Below, piece after piece: positions 50,101 through 62,481 of a DNA stretch of 64,000 nt. The notes below the pieces were generated by a model, which worked only from the letters and a program-made list of their open reading frames with translations, ran no database searches and was not told where the DNA came from. Both the position numbers and the translations under genes were made by a program. The DNA is from Jacaranda mimosifolia (taxonomy: Eukaryota; Streptophyta; Magnoliopsida; Lamiales; Bignoniaceae): assembly GCA_018894105.1 (NCBI GenBank), contig CM032129.1, positions 31,761,468 to 31,825,467 of the forward strand. The letters are read 5' to 3'. The stretch's first letter is position 1. The number at the start of each line of letters is the position of its first letter.

Positions 50101-50878
50101 GGGTGACAAGTCTTCCAGTATTATTTTCAATTCAATTATTCAATTTAATTCAAGAAAAATAAATAAATTCGGAGACAATAGGGCACTGCATTTAATAGAA
50201 GTGGGATCATTTTCAATGGCAGTCTCTTCTTTGAGATAAGAGATCCCACTATTAAAAAATTAGGTATTCGTTATGAAAAAAATATTAATAAATTAATTTC
50301 ATAGATATAATTATAAATTTTTGTATCAAATGTAATATTTTTTTATCAATAAACGATAAAATTTATTGATTATTAATTTATAGTCTTATTTGATGGAAAT
50401 ATTGCAACATATTATTTATGAATTATTTATAAAAAAATTAATAATTTTTAAAAAAAATAGTTGATCCTATCAACGTTATTTATATCTTGAATTTGGCTAG
50501 ATCAATTTTATAGTTGAAACTCTAAATGTTTTAACATTTATTACGCATTGATAGTGGCTGATATTCTAATTCTTTTTTTACTGTTCAGAAATTTCAATAT
50601 TAAACAAAAATGGAAAAACACGCAAAAAAAAAAAAAAACACTCTTTCAGTATCTCCACAAAATATTATATGATTTATTTTCTCTTTGCTTTTGCTTATGT
50701 ACAGACAGAAGGCTAAAAAGTAAAAGAAAATATGAAAAATAAAAAATAATAACAAGATGGAAGGTTTGAGCAAATAAATATTCAATTTTCAAACCCTACT
50801 TAAAATTGTAATAAAAATAAAATATAAAAAAAGGAAAACAAAAACGAGGATTATAGCCTATAGGCTATAGGCTATGAG
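50101..50878. other. AT-rich intergenic 3' of the PADRE gene
   Basis: Nothing coding. Directly before the stop there is a short direct repeat of TATAGCCTATAGGC character (50853-50876). Confidence 0.4.
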
Positions 50879-51391
50879 TTACGCTTCCACCGGCGTCTCA
50901 GAAATGCTTTCCAAGTGAGGTCTCCACACGCCGACGCGGCCTCGCCGGCGATCCCTCTGCGTCGAGATCTTCTCCGACAGAATTTCAGTCAAGTAACGAT
51001 CAGAAGTGAGTAAATTCGATTCAGAACTATTATCGCTGCCAGTCTTCTTCGACGATGTATTATTATTCCTCTCCGAATCTTTCTTTTTCCTCTTTGCCGA
51101 CGATTTCGGCCGAGTTTTCTCCGGCCTCGGCGGGAGAGGCATGAGGAAATAAATCTTTCCCCGTTTGAGTTCCGCGTCGGGAGGAACCACGACGATTTTA
51201 GGGCACATCCCTTCACCCGACGGCGATGAGGGCTTCTTTAGGACGTGTTTGGGGTGCAGTTTCATGATTTCTGCTGCCTTCACACTGCCGCTGATTTCTT
51301 CCACGCGGCCATTAGCATGCACTATTCGGATCACGTCGAGCGCCCCGCATGGCAGAATGCAAGATATGCAGCATCTGATCGCGTTTTTCAT
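50879..51391 (-). CDS. PADRE (DUF4228) domain protein
   Basis: 170-aa protein of the plant PADRE family, whose members are commonly induced by pathogen or abiotic stress; molecular function is not established. The start is placed at 51391 because MKNAIRCCISCILPCGALDV is the usual family N-terminus. In-frame ATGs at 51418 and 51499 would add residues of leader-like composition. Visible features are the Cys-rich start (CCISCILPCG), the core VIRIVHANGRVEEISGSVKA with HPKHVLKKPSS and GKIYFLMPLP, a basic serine-rich linker (SSAKRKKKDSERNNN) that may be a nuclear signal, and the C-terminal motif VGVWRPHLESISETP. Single exon. It is GC-richer than its surroundings, as for the other genes. Confidence 0.93.
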   Translation of the reverse strand: MKNAIRCCISCILPCGALDVIRIVHANGRVEEISGSVKAAEIMKLHPKHVLKKPSSPSGEGMCPKIVVVPPDAELKRGKIYFLMPLPPRPEKTRPKSSAKRKKKDSERNNNTSSKKTGSDNSSESNLLTSDRYLTEILSEKISTQRDRRRGRVGVWRPHLESISETPVEA

Positions 51392-51597
51392 TCCTAGTTT
51401 CTTATGTATTTCTCTCATGAATGAAGAGAAAAGAAGAGAGGGGAGAATCAAAGGGAGAAAGAAAGTGGAAAATTTGAAGGGGAGAGAAAGATAAAGCAAA
51501 GGTAAGTTTCTTTTCTTTTCTTTGTTTATTATTATCTGAGGGAGAGTGGCAGTGGGTATCAGTCGCCTCTTTGGAGTTGTACAAATGATGTTTAATT

Positions 51598-51606
51598 TTA
51601 TTATAT
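51598..51606 (-). promoter_or_regulatory. TATA-like box upstream of the PADRE gene
   Basis: Minus strand reads CATATAATAAAATT about 210 bp before the chosen start. The intervening sequence is purine/pyrimidine-rich leader. Position plausible, not proven. Confidence 0.35.
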
Positions 51607-51764
51607 GCTTTTGGGCCTTCCCTTTTTCCCATTCTTCTTTTGTGGGAATTTTGATTTCCCTTTTTATTTTTTATTTTTTTGAGTTCTTACAATAACAAAT
51701 TTATCATTTTAATAAAATAATATTATTTTATTATTAAAATTGAATAAAATAAAATAAAATACAA

Positions 51765-51945
51765 ACTGCATATTATTATGTACATAAGAAATCCATTCAA
51801 ATTCGAACTCCTTACCTGTAACATAATATGGGAGGCTTATGACATTGGGCGACACGCCACTCGACTTTTTAAAATTATGAATTCTTTCATAGTTGCCTGC
51901 CAAATAATATGAAAGACTTACGATATTGAGGCATGAGCAACTCGA
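51765..51945 (-). mobile_element. tRNA-like SINE copies (one good, one partial)
   Basis: 51770-51870 has CATTCAAATTCGAACTCC, ATAATATGGGAGGCTTATGA and CGCCACTCGA. 51895-51945 repeats the head portion (AAATAATATGAAAGACTTAC, GCAACTCGA). Flanks CTCGACTTTTTAA and CTCGATTTTTTAA are alike, suggesting sequential insertion. Confidence 0.55.
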
Positions 51946-52189
51946 TTTTTTAAGGTTATATTATTCTCACATAGTTGGATGGAAATCCATGGCATGAATT
52001 AATAATTGCACCCCGTTTTGTACTTTGCCTTTTGGATCCATCATTCAGCCCTTTCACATCCCATCTCAACCTTTTTACTAACTTCAATAATTTGGTTGGG
52101 TGTGAGAAATTGGAGGGTCTCATATATGTCATATGTACACATATTTTACTATAGAAAAAAAAAAAAAGAAAGAAGAAAATTAATAATAT

Positions 52190-52420
52190 ATTAAATGATT
52201 TTGCTGAAATTGTCATTAGTTCCACATTAATGGTAATAATAACTTTTATAAATTCAATAATGATAAGAATTGAATTGTAGGTGTGATTATAATAATCAGT
52301 GATACATTATATTGATAACAAAATCAATTATGAAAATAATTTTTATTGTCGCTGAATTTTTGTTGTCACTAGTAACATTTTAAAAATTAGTTATTAGTAT
52401 TTATCAAGAGGGTTTTGGAT
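52190..52420. mobile_element. Decayed CACTA-type MITE fragment
   Basis: AATTGTCATTAGTTCC, GTAATAATAACTTTTAT and TTGTTGTCACTAGTAAC resemble the interior of the 29320-29773 element. Ends not preserved. Confidence 0.4.
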
Positions 52421-53340
52421 GAACTTATAACTATAAGTTATCTAAAACATCTTATAAAAAATGAGATTATAAAATGTCATAAAATATTTTGTAAAATTTA
52501 AAAAATGAACTCATAGTAACATCTCACTTTAAAAAAATGTAATGAGTTCTTTATTTATTTTTAAAATTTTAAAAGTTATTTTAATCTTAATCATATTTAA
52601 TTACAGAATTACCACAACTAACATTTTATGAAGTCGAAGATCTTATTTATTGGAGCACTTTAAGTCTCATTTTAAAATAAAATATAATACCCAAAATAAG
52701 AGGTAGAAATTTATAAAAAATAAATAAATAAATAAGTTTAATTAATCACCCTCTAAATCATTATTTTGACAAAATTAAAAAAGAACATATTTCATTAGTA
52801 ATGAAATAAAAAAATTAGTATTATTTATAAATTAGCAGAAACCTTTATATTGATATTTATCTTTTTTTATATTGATATTATCTGTTCTTATTATGTTTAC
52901 CTATGCTTGATTTTCCTAAGTTGTGGCTGCACAGCATAGGGTTGGTCGAGTACACGTGTATAACTAAAAGCGCGACAATTGTCAAGGTCTCATTGATCTT
53001 GCGTTTCCGGAGTAGGTGTTCTGGCCATAGCCAATTAGTATTGTGAGGGGATTTTTGTTTGGAGGCTAATTTGTGAAGAATGAAAAGGGCACACATAGGA
53101 CATATTTTTGTCCTTTTCTTTTTTTCTTTTTTTTTTTTTTCTCTCTATTATTTGGGGTTTTTTGAGATAGATCTTCTTTGAGAGGAGTTGGTGATCTTTC
53201 AATATCCCCAAGCAAAATCATGTGGATTGTGGCTTTCATTGGAAAGTGATGGATGATGGACTTCTTTTCACTTAGTAGTGGATTTAATTAGCCTTGTGAT
53301 GTGCTTTGACCCATGTGAAAGTTGATTGTCCTATTAACAA
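52421..53340. other. AT-rich intergenic, no gene seen
   Basis: No recognisable protein or element ends. Confidence 0.5.
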
Positions 53341-53341
53341 T

Positions 53342-54130
53342 AGGGGGTGAAATTGTCTTTTATTTTCAAAACTCCTTTTTATTTTTTCCTAAAAATGAAA
53401 ACAAAACACTATCAACTTCTCTCTTATTTTACATATATTTTCATTCTCAGCATATTTTCCAAACACACTCTTACAGCCACTTTGGTTTTATATCCACAAC
53501 CCCTTTTCATTTTCATTCTGAAATAAAAATTAAAAACTATCACTTTCTTTCTATTTTCATTCAAACTATTCCTATTTTCATTTTCAAACCCTTTCTAAAC
53601 CTATCGTATCATCATATTATCAAATCAATCAAATTCAAATTTGATTTGCATAAAGTATCAATTATCATTTTAAAATTAATAAAATATACATATATTTTTA
53701 AAAAACAAATCTTCTTAAACATAAAAAAACATAAATCAACCATCTTTTCAACTCTATATATATTATAATCATTACTTTTCAATAAATCATGCAAAAACAT
53801 TTTCATTTCTATTTCAAATCTACAACTAACTTTTCAACTTTTAGAAATGACTAGAAATTGAAAATGGCTCTGGAAATAAAACCAAACAGGCCCTTACACT
53901 CCTTCTACATTTTCACATTTTATTTTCTCATATTCTCATTAGTATGACTTTTAATACAAAAACACAATAATATCCAAATACAACTCATTTTCAATCCTAC
54001 GTAATCATTTCATTTTAAATAAAACATCCAAACAATATTTCATTTTCAAAATCACACTTATAACTAAATTTTCACTATTTTTTCACCAAAAAATGAAAAT
54101 GCCTATAGAAAATAAAACCAAACGACCCCT
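53342..54130. mobile_element. Nested MITE: outer family B, inner family A at 53476-53890
   Basis: The outer element runs from about 53342 to AAATAAAACCAAACGACCCC at 54130 and is the reverse of the outer element at 47795-48613. It is interrupted by a 415-bp element (CCACTTTGGTTTTATATCC to AAATAAAACCAAACAGG) flanked by CTCTTACA (53468-53475) and CCCTTACA (53891-53898), an 8-bp duplication with one mismatch. The inner element matches 59491-59905 in the same orientation. Confidence 0.82.
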
Positions 54131-54134
54131 TAGA

Positions 54135-56074
54135 GTCATGATTTTAGATCCTTGGTGAAACAATCTTTTTATGGGATCAACCAATAATGATTTTTTGTTG
54201 TGAATATTGTAGTCCCAACATGAATGATATGCTTTTTATCTAATAGCATAGATGAATCAGTTAAAATGTTTCTTACCAAACAATAATGACAATAATTGTG
54301 CAATGGACACCACCTTATGCTTTGTAGTTGGTGTCTTGATGGGTGAGAGATGAACTTATTGTTTAAAATATTTGACTCATCTGATTCGAGTTTATTAAGA
54401 ATTTGTCTAAAATTGAGTGTTTGGGTGAATTTTTGTTTTTAGTCTCCAGTCTCAATAACGGACGGTATAACTTTAGCAAGACTTTTCCTTTCAAATATGT
54501 CAAAAAAAAGACAATAATGTGCTTCGATCTCAATCTGTATAAATATTTAAATTAGAGTCAAATTACAAAATAATAGAGATAAACAACATTATTTTTCGCT
54601 CTTAAGTGTACATTTTTAATTTCTATGTTGGTAGATAGTGAATTATAAATGGCTGGATATATTTGGGAAAAATGATCTGTAATGCATGTTGTACTTTTAA
54701 ATGTGGTCCAATCGAATTGAGTTTAGTTTTGACCATTAAAAAAAAAAAATCAATTTTTATTAATGTAATTATTATATTAAAGACATTTTCATCTTCTGAA
54801 AGTATACTTTTATCTGTTAACTATATTTTTAAATGTGCAGTCAAATAATATTCTCAAACACAAATTAAAATGTGATGTAATGCCACAAAATTGATTAATT
54901 AAAATTATTAAAGCATTTGTAAATAACACAACATTATTGAGAGACTTCTGAAAAAATCAGTCAAATTCCCAATTCTTCACAATAAACAATCAAAAACTTT
55001 TCCATGACTTGTAACAGTGTTTTGTTTGTCTCTTTGAGTTAACTTGACATGAAGAAATTCAAAAGCAAGATGATGACACATGGGAAATGGTTGTTTACGA
55101 CAGATATCCAAAGAATTTGTTAGATGACTGATTTGATGTATATCACCCCTGTGGGGCCCAACTACAAATGAAAGTAGAAAATTAGGTTGGTTAAGATTGT
55201 AATGATTGGACTAATATTCTCGTTAATTTTGAGCAAATGTTGTCTAATCAATGGGAGGCCCAGGCCATTTAATGCTTGAGATGTAGATATAAGTGGGCAA
55301 CATGTGATGGATGGGGGAGAGGGCCCATGAAGTGGGGCCCAACTGGGGATGTTATCAAATCAAAGCCCTGTTGATCTAATATATACCGAAAACGATATAA
55401 TATAATTCAATGACTTGTAGCCTAATAACATAAATATCTCATACTATGTAAGAAGTTATGAATTTGAATTTGAATGAATTTTTTATATGCACAAAATGTG
55501 CCGTATATAATTCAATTTACTTGATTCGATTTTACATTGGTTTATTAAAAAAAAAAAAAAAAGGATGAATTCGTGTTTGTAAGTTTAAAAAAAAACAAAA
55601 AAATGATGAAATCTAGGGATTAGTGGCTAAATTGTGTCTGACTAAGTTAAAGAAATATGAAGATTTTAGGAATTTGAAGGGATCATGGGTTGTCTGATAA
55701 CTTCAATTATTGGACAGATGAGATGGTGTGTGGATATCTGCATAGGGTTGTTGTGTTCTTCCCAATCATAACCCAGAAGAAGTCACACAGAGGGAATTTT
55801 ACCAACACTTTCTCATCATGACATACATACTATTTGGTGTATTTTTGATTAATTGAGTATGATGTATTTGGTCCAATTATGAGCTGTCAGATACTTAAAA
55901 TCTACAATCTTTTAAAATTAAGCAATACAATTTAATTTAAAATTTTTAATTTTTTTTTTAATTCGAACCATATTAAAAGTATAAAATTGCTGTTACTAAC
56001 ATCATCATGTTGTTTAATCAAAGTGAGCTTTTCAAGATCTATATCTCTCTTGTGCCTTAACCACGTTGAAGAGG
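54135..56074. other. AT-rich intergenic, no gene seen
   Basis: A diverged SINE-like piece lies at about 55405-55520 (TAGCCTAATAACATAAATAT, GAATTTGAATTTGAATGAAT). Otherwise nothing supportable. Confidence 0.45.
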
Positions 56075-56082
56075 AATTGAAC

Positions 56083-56502
56083 TAGAGATGCATACGAACC
56101 AAGCCAACTCGCAAGCCTAACAAGTTGGCTCAAAAAGAGTTCTAACTCGAGTTCAAAGAATTCAAACTCGAGGCGAGCTCGTGTAAGTTTCGAGCCGAAC
56201 TCGAGCCAAATAATTCTTATTCGTAAGCTCACAAACCTATATTTTTTATTTTAAAAAATATTTATATATAAAAAAATACAATAAAATATACTAATTTTAT
56301 ATTTTTTATATAAAATAATTTAACTTTTTGAGCTCGAGCCCGAGCCGAACTCGAGCTATAGCTTGATTATGAGTTCAAGCCAAGCTGAGTTGAGCTTGAG
56401 TCTCAATTTTCTAAGCTCGTCGAGTTGGAACTTGATTCATTTTATTCGAGCTCAAACTCGAGCCTGAAAAAATGGTCAAGGCTCGGCTTGTTTGCATCCC
56501 TA
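56083..56502. mobile_element. hAT-type MITE (420 bp), perfect 8-bp target duplication
   Basis: Starts TAGAGATGCATACGAACC and ends CGGCTTGTTTGCATCCCTA (inverted). It is flanked by AATTGAAC at 56075-56082 and 56503-56510. Both halves are rich in GAGCTCGAG/ACTCGAGCC motifs, as in the element at 25672. Confidence 0.93.
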
Positions 56503-56547
56503 AATTGAACTCCAAAGAAAACAAACCAATGTAAATTCAATTTTAAT

Positions 56548-58130
56548 GGACAAATCATATAATTAGTCTCTAAAATTTTACTTTAAAATCACTTTAGTCC
56601 CCAGTTTTCAAAAGTTCATGTTTTAGTTCATAACGTTAATATATCTTTCCACTTTAGTCCCCAAAATCATTTTCCAGCAATTTTTGGTCGGAAAATTGAC
56701 TAAGTTTGACATATTTAAGGGTAAATTTGTCAATATATAATTTTTATGTTCCAATTTAATCCCTATGTCACCTTTTCTTTTCTTTTCTTTTTTATAGGAA
56801 AAATTACATTTTAACCCCTCTGAAGATGGAAAAGGGCCTTATGAATAAAAAAAAAGGCAGAAAAAACCTCCTTGTATTTTGAAATTATGCACACCATCTC
56901 CCGCTCCTCATTTGCTTCTATTTAATCCCAATTTTAATATATAAAGACTACATTACCCTTAATTATTTTATATACTTTTAATTTAATTTATTTATTTTTT
57001 TAAATATATTTTCATATATCTTCTTTTATCCCCTTTAAATTTAAAAATTATTTTTAGTTTTTGTTTTTTCGTTTCTCTAATTTATTCTACTTTTTTTCAT
57101 TTTTGTATGTATTATATACATATGTATAAATATATAATATATTTTTATTTGTATAATAACCCATCCACCCCTGCACCCCGCACCCTCCACAACCCCCAAC
57201 CAATCCCCAACTGCCCCTTCCCCACCCCCACAGTGGTTGGCCATGGCAACTACTCTCAACGAACGGGAAAAATATTTTTTTGGTCTTATAAGATTTTTTT
57301 TATTTTCAAGTTTGTCCTATATGCTACGCAATTTCAAATTTAGTCCTATAAATTAAAAAAAATATTGCACATTTAGATCAAAAGTTGCCGAAATCTCATA
57401 AAAAGGCCAGAAATGCTGATGCGCCGCGTCTTAGGTGGCAAATTTTTAGCTGACATGACAATTTTTTTGTCTTGTTGGAAAAAAGTTTTTACTTACTTGA
57501 ATTTTTGTTAGTAATATTATTATTAATAATAATACTAATAATATTAGATAATTATATGATCATAATATTATTATTATCATTGATAATATTAATCTTATGA
57601 TTAATTATATTATTATTATTATTAATAAACTAGTATTATTAATAATATTTATAGTATTATTAATATAACATATTATGAATGTAATTAAGATTATTATAAT
57701 ATAATCTCTATTATTATTAATATATTACTAATCAAATAATTAATATTATTAATTATAATAATATCACAAATGATATTAATATCTCATCAATATATTATTA
57801 AATATGAATAATACTGTGAGTATATGACTAATATTAGTATCAATTATATACACACATATATAAACACATGTACATGTATTTATTAAAAAAAAAAAAAAGA
57901 ACAAAAAATAACATATGGACTAAGGTGAAATATAAAACTATAAATTGATAATTTTGCCCTTAAAAATATCAAATTTGGTCAATTTTCTATCCAAAAACTG
58001 CCCAAAAATAATTTTGGGAACTAAAGTGAAACAATATAATAACGTTAGCGACTAAAAAATAATTTTTTAAAAATTGAGGATTAAAGTGATCCGAAAATAA
58101 AACTGCACGAACTAATAATGTGATTTACTC
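56548..58130. mobile_element. Mutator-like non-autonomous element (about 1.58 kb)
   Basis: Starts GGACAAATCATATAATTAGT. The right end reversed is GAGTAAATCACATTATTAGT, and similarity continues inward (CACTTTAGTCCCCA / CACTTTAATCCTCA, ACGTTA). The flanks AATTTTAAT (56539-56547) and ATTTTTAAT (58131-58139) form a 9-bp duplication with one mismatch, as in MULEs. The interior holds a C-rich island (57160-57250), a CGCCGCGTCTTAGGTGGCA-type block near 57422 and ATT-rich sequence (57500-57860). No transposase ORF. Confidence 0.68.
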
Positions 58131-58139
58131 ATTTTTAAT

Positions 58140-59490
58140 TCACTCAGACAATCTGGGCAATTTGTGAGGACCCCACATTCCTTTCTTCTCAATAATCCAT
58201 ATCTCTCTTATTAGTGTACGAGCTGTTATCTTTCGAGCACGAATTTAAATTTGACCTTAATGAAAAATAAAATGAAGCATCTAATAACGTTTCAAACTTT
58301 AATATTTTAATTTTATTAAACACCTAAGAGATTACTTTTTAAATAAAATCTAACATCTTAAAAATTTTAAAAATATTTTATTAAGTATGAAACTCTTTTA
58401 AATAAATTTAATTGAATACCTTTTTTATTCAGATATCCAATTTTCTCATATTTAGATTCAATACTTGGATATAATAGTCCGTTGGGTCTGGGTAGTCCGC
58501 CTCTTCAAAATAATATAAAATTTATATCCGAAATACTGATCCAAGTCAAATTGGATTACAGCACTACCCAAATTCTACATACAAGCGAAACCTCGGCCTA
58601 CCAAGAAGACGCCTGATCCATCAAGCCCACTACCTGATGCAAAATTGCTAATCATATTCCAAAACTAAAAACATGCTGGCCGCGACTTTAAAAATCGTAG
58701 TTTTCACACACTGGATGAAATTGGAGAGGACCACATCCATAAAATCATTCTGTCAGGTCATATATATATATATATGTATATTCTTCCTTTAAGGACAGGG
58801 GATCGTCCTCAATCTACTTTAAGTATCCCCGGAACCTCAAACCTATTCCTGATCTAGGATTAGGATTCGTGCAATTTGTCATGTCAAATATTTACTTCAA
58901 CTCTATTTATGGGGGTAGGTTCTAGGTCTATCAAGGTTCTAGACCTCTTAAAATTTTGATCCGTTGATATTTAATGAAATAATTTTTTTTATCTTAGAAT
59001 AAATTATGTTTTAATATATTTTTCAAATATTCCTAGAACATACATTTGCCATATTGTATGGTTCTATTATATATATAAATATCAATTATCAAATAAATAT
59101 TATTATAATATAATTTAATATCAATCTATGATTCTATATCATTAAACGATAAAAGACACTAGTTATGAACCTTGCATGCAGCTTGAAATGATCAATCTAT
59201 CATTAAATAAGGAGGTTCAATAATTTAAAATATTACACTTGTGGACGTATGCATTGATGGGATATTTATCTCCGTAAAAGAATGAATGAAACAATATAAA
59301 ATATTATTACAGCCCACCAATGAAAAAGTCATGAAAAGATGTATATAGTTGACATTCCAACAAATAACAAGAATCATGATAATCGAATTTATTACTACAT
59401 ATTGCATTTTAATTGTACTGAAATATTATCCAACCAACACATATTAATGAAATACAAATTTTCAGTTCTCGTTATTAAATAATGTGAACT
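58140..59490. other. Intergenic with a possible retroelement remnant
   Basis: 58440-58870 is GC-richer (GGGTCTGGGTAGTCCGCC, CCTGATCCATCAAGCCC) and could be part of an old LTR. Ends not found. The rest is AT-rich. Confidence 0.35.
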
Positions 59491-59905
59491 TAGAGCCCAT
59501 CTGGTCTCATTTTCATGGGCCCTTTTTTATTTCTGTTTGGAAATGAAAAATGAAAACTGTTACTTTCTATTCATTTTCATTCAAAATATTCATTTTTTAA
59601 TTTTCAAACTCTTTTTAAACCTACCATATCATCCTACTCTCACATCAATCAAATTTAAATTTGATTTGATATAAAATACTCACCATCATGTTAAAATTAA
59701 TAAACTATACATATATTTTAAAAAATAAATTTTTTAAACATAAATAAATATAAATCAATATACTTTTCAAACCTATACCTATTTTAATCATTACTTTTCA
59801 ATATTTCATTCAAATACATCTCAATTTTTATTTTCATTTTCATTTTATAACTACTTTTCAATTTTTGAAAATACATGAAAATTAAAAATGGCTCTGAAAT
59901 TAAAT
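59491..59905. mobile_element. MITE family A, right end lost
   Basis: AGAGCCCATCTGGTCTCATT to ATGGCTCTGAAATTAAAT. It matches 53476-53890 throughout (AATTTGATTTG, ATACATATATTTTAAAAAA, AATCATTACTTTTCAATA). The final inverted end is missing where the LTR-like segment begins. Confidence 0.7.
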
Positions 59906-60429
59906 TGTTGTAACCTAAGATGATCTATTATGAAAAGTATGAAATAACAATAAAGTAACTCAATAAAAATTGACAACAAAATTTAACGTGGTTCGACGAT
60001 ATACCTAATTCACCCGATAAAAAAATAATTTTATTGATTTCAAATCAAATAATGAGTCCAATTTTGAGTTCCACAAATTTTACGAGAGCACCTAACATCC
60101 CCGTTCTAAACCTCATCTATAGAAAACTATCTCAAAACCAGTTAGAATCATCCGTATATAGTCTATGTGTACACAAACAAAGCCAAACGGGCCATGGGCC
60201 TACGTGTGGCGTTGGCGCTAGATGCTGAATGCCGGTGAGTTTTTGCGCTTCTTGTTTCGGACAGCTTCTTCTATTTCTCACCATTTATAGCTTAAATTTC
60301 AAAATAAAATCAATAAAAACTAAACTAGCGTTAGCCTCAAGAACTCTTCTACTACTATCAAACAAAACTGAATTCCGAGCCTCTCTCCAAATTCAGTTCC
60401 CATTTTTCACTCGTGTCCATATTACAACA
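59906..60429 (-). mobile_element. Solo-LTR-like segment with 8-bp inverted ends
   Basis: Starts TGTTGTAACC and ends ATTACAACA, i.e. perfect TGTTGTAA/TTACAACA termini over 524 bp. Contains ACGTGGTTCGACGATATACC, a motif type common in plant copia LTRs. A TATA-like GCTATAAATGGTGAG on the minus strand near 60280 suggests minus orientation. The flanks (TAAAT versus TGTGA) do not match, so the 5-bp duplication is missing. Confidence 0.55.
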
Positions 60430-61187
60430 TGTGACACCCACTAGGGAGCAGCATCGTGTGAAGTAGACAACATCGGACACACACTCCTCGTGCTGTCACG
60501 TGGCATTATACACTCACAGTAATATATATATATATATGTATGACTCTTGACAGACATATAAACTAGTAATATTTCTGGTCCTATAAATATCTACCTCGAG
60601 ACTTCAAATAATTCAGAGACGACGGACGTGAAAGAGTGGACAACTTTGCGGCCACAAATTAAACGATTCCAGGGGCTGAGATCATGTGCCTTTTGGCTTA
60701 TTGCCACGAGATAAACTGAACTCCTCATTGGTTCTGTTTCCTATATGTTGATGATAATGTGGCTTCGCTCTTTTATTGCCACGTATTGATAAACATGACT
60801 CACCATCCATGTTTGCTTTGGTAATGTTGGGTTACATTTTTCATGCCTTGTATTACATGTTTTGAGAGAACGATTTTTAAGGGTAATATTGAAAAATAAG
60901 AAAATTATGTTGGAAAATGTGATGAATTTTTGTTTAAATTTTAAGAAATAGTTAAAAAATTATTTTTGAAAGTTTTAGTATATTTGTTTATATTTTGAGG
61001 GAATACAATTTTTATTGTTACTGTCAAATTAATGATATTTTGTTAAATTTTTTGAATGAAAATGAAATTGAGTAATTTTTTATGATAAGAATAGTAATAA
61101 AATATATATGATATATATGTATACGTATTGAAAAATGGGAAAGTTTTGCGAATAATGAAAGATAAAGAGAGTATTTTGGGAAAACCT
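60430..61187. other. Intergenic with G-box/ABRE-like site
   Basis: GTCACGTGGCA (CACGTG core 60497-60502), an AT tract and a second GCCACGTATT near 60779. It looks promoter-like, but the nearest coding start on the plus strand is 3 kb away. No ORF. Confidence 0.35.
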
Positions 61188-61517
61188 AGCCTGCTTGGTT
61201 TTATTTCCATTTCTATTATTTCTAAAATTTGAAAAGTTAGTTAGTAGAAATGAGTTGAAAATGAATTTGTATTCGGATAGATTATTGAAAAAGTAATGAT
61301 TATATTGGTTTTAATATGTTGTAGGTGGGAGAGATAGAAATAATGAAATAGAAAGAGAAGATATATAGGTTATTGGGAGAAGATATATAGATTATTGAAA
61401 AATGTGTTTTGAAAATGAAAATGATATTGAGTAAAAATGTATAAAAAATGATATGTTTTATTTTTAGAATAGTGAAAAATGTAAAAATGGAGTGTGAAAA
61501 TGAAACCAAACGGCCCC
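61188..61517. mobile_element. MITE (TGGTTTTATTTCC family)
   Basis: AGCCTGCTTGGTTTTATTTC to GAAAATGAAACCAAACGGCC, inverted ends. Same family and orientation as 19442-19748. A short palindromic piece with TTTGGTTATGTTTTG and GTAACCAAACACACC follows at 61553-61603. Confidence 0.75.
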
Positions 61518-61609
61518 TTTTAACATTTTGGAAGGGAAAAAAAAGAGAGTACATTTGGTTATGTTTTGACAAAATAAAATTAAATGTAACCAAACACACC
61601 CCGGGTCCA

Positions 61610-62429
61610 ACGCATGAATCATGATACAATCTTTGTTTAGTAATAATATTATAGTGCTAGGCTTATGGTATGATTTAATCTATATAAAAAGAAGGACTTC
61701 CGTAATGTCCAAAATGTCATAACTTCTAAAAAGATAAATTTTCAAAATTTGGCAAAAGGCGTTGATGATAGGGTTTTTATGAGGATAAGAATGTCATTTT
61801 CATTCTTTATCATATCAAATTTGAAATGATGGAAAATGAATCAAGCCAAGATGGCTTGATCCATAAGCCTGACCCATAATACCATGTTGGGCCGCAAAGG
61901 TATCATGAACCATAAAAATGTAAAGCAAACAAGAGATAAATCTTGAAAATGAATATATTAAACTTTATCCAATGAAACAGATAATAAGTGCCATTATATT
62001 TAATTTTTGATTTATTATTCTCTTCTTTTTTTAACTATATATGATTTATATAACAAGAACAAGTATCTTTGACATGTCACATAATTTGATCAAATTCAGT
62101 TTGGGACAATATTTGTATGATCTAAGGCTCGAGAGTCACAATCAGACCATAATGGCTATTCAACTTTCTCTTTTCACGCCTTTTCCAGAATTTTCCAGAA
62201 TATATATTCGATTTCAAAGTGAAGGTTCCATTATTCATGTCGTGGGAAATGACAACATAAAATTTCAATATTAGAAATAAATAATATCAAAAGGAGATCA
62301 TGAAAAGCAATTAAAAAATACAGTTGATCTCGAATAATTACTATTTAAATAAATTTTTTAGCTAGACTAAATACATCACATCAATCTAATTATAATTTTC
62401 GAATAATAAGAAATAGGTCTATAAATTTA
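61610..62429. other. AT-rich intergenic, no gene seen
   Basis: The ORF at 62041-62274 has no recognisable domain and AT-rich chance composition. Confidence 0.45.
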
Positions 62430-62481
62430 ACGGTCATTTACACTTTGTCCATTGTAATATGACCTTCAATCTAGTACCAAT

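Noticed and set aside
51392..51499. Longer N-terminus for the PADRE protein (starts at 51418 or 51499)
   Set aside because: The family normally begins at MKNxxRCC; the extension is hydrophobic leader-like sequence.
53342..53806. 148-codon ORF (plus) near 53.3-53.8 kb
   Set aside because: Phe/Ile/Asn-rich translation of nested MITEs.
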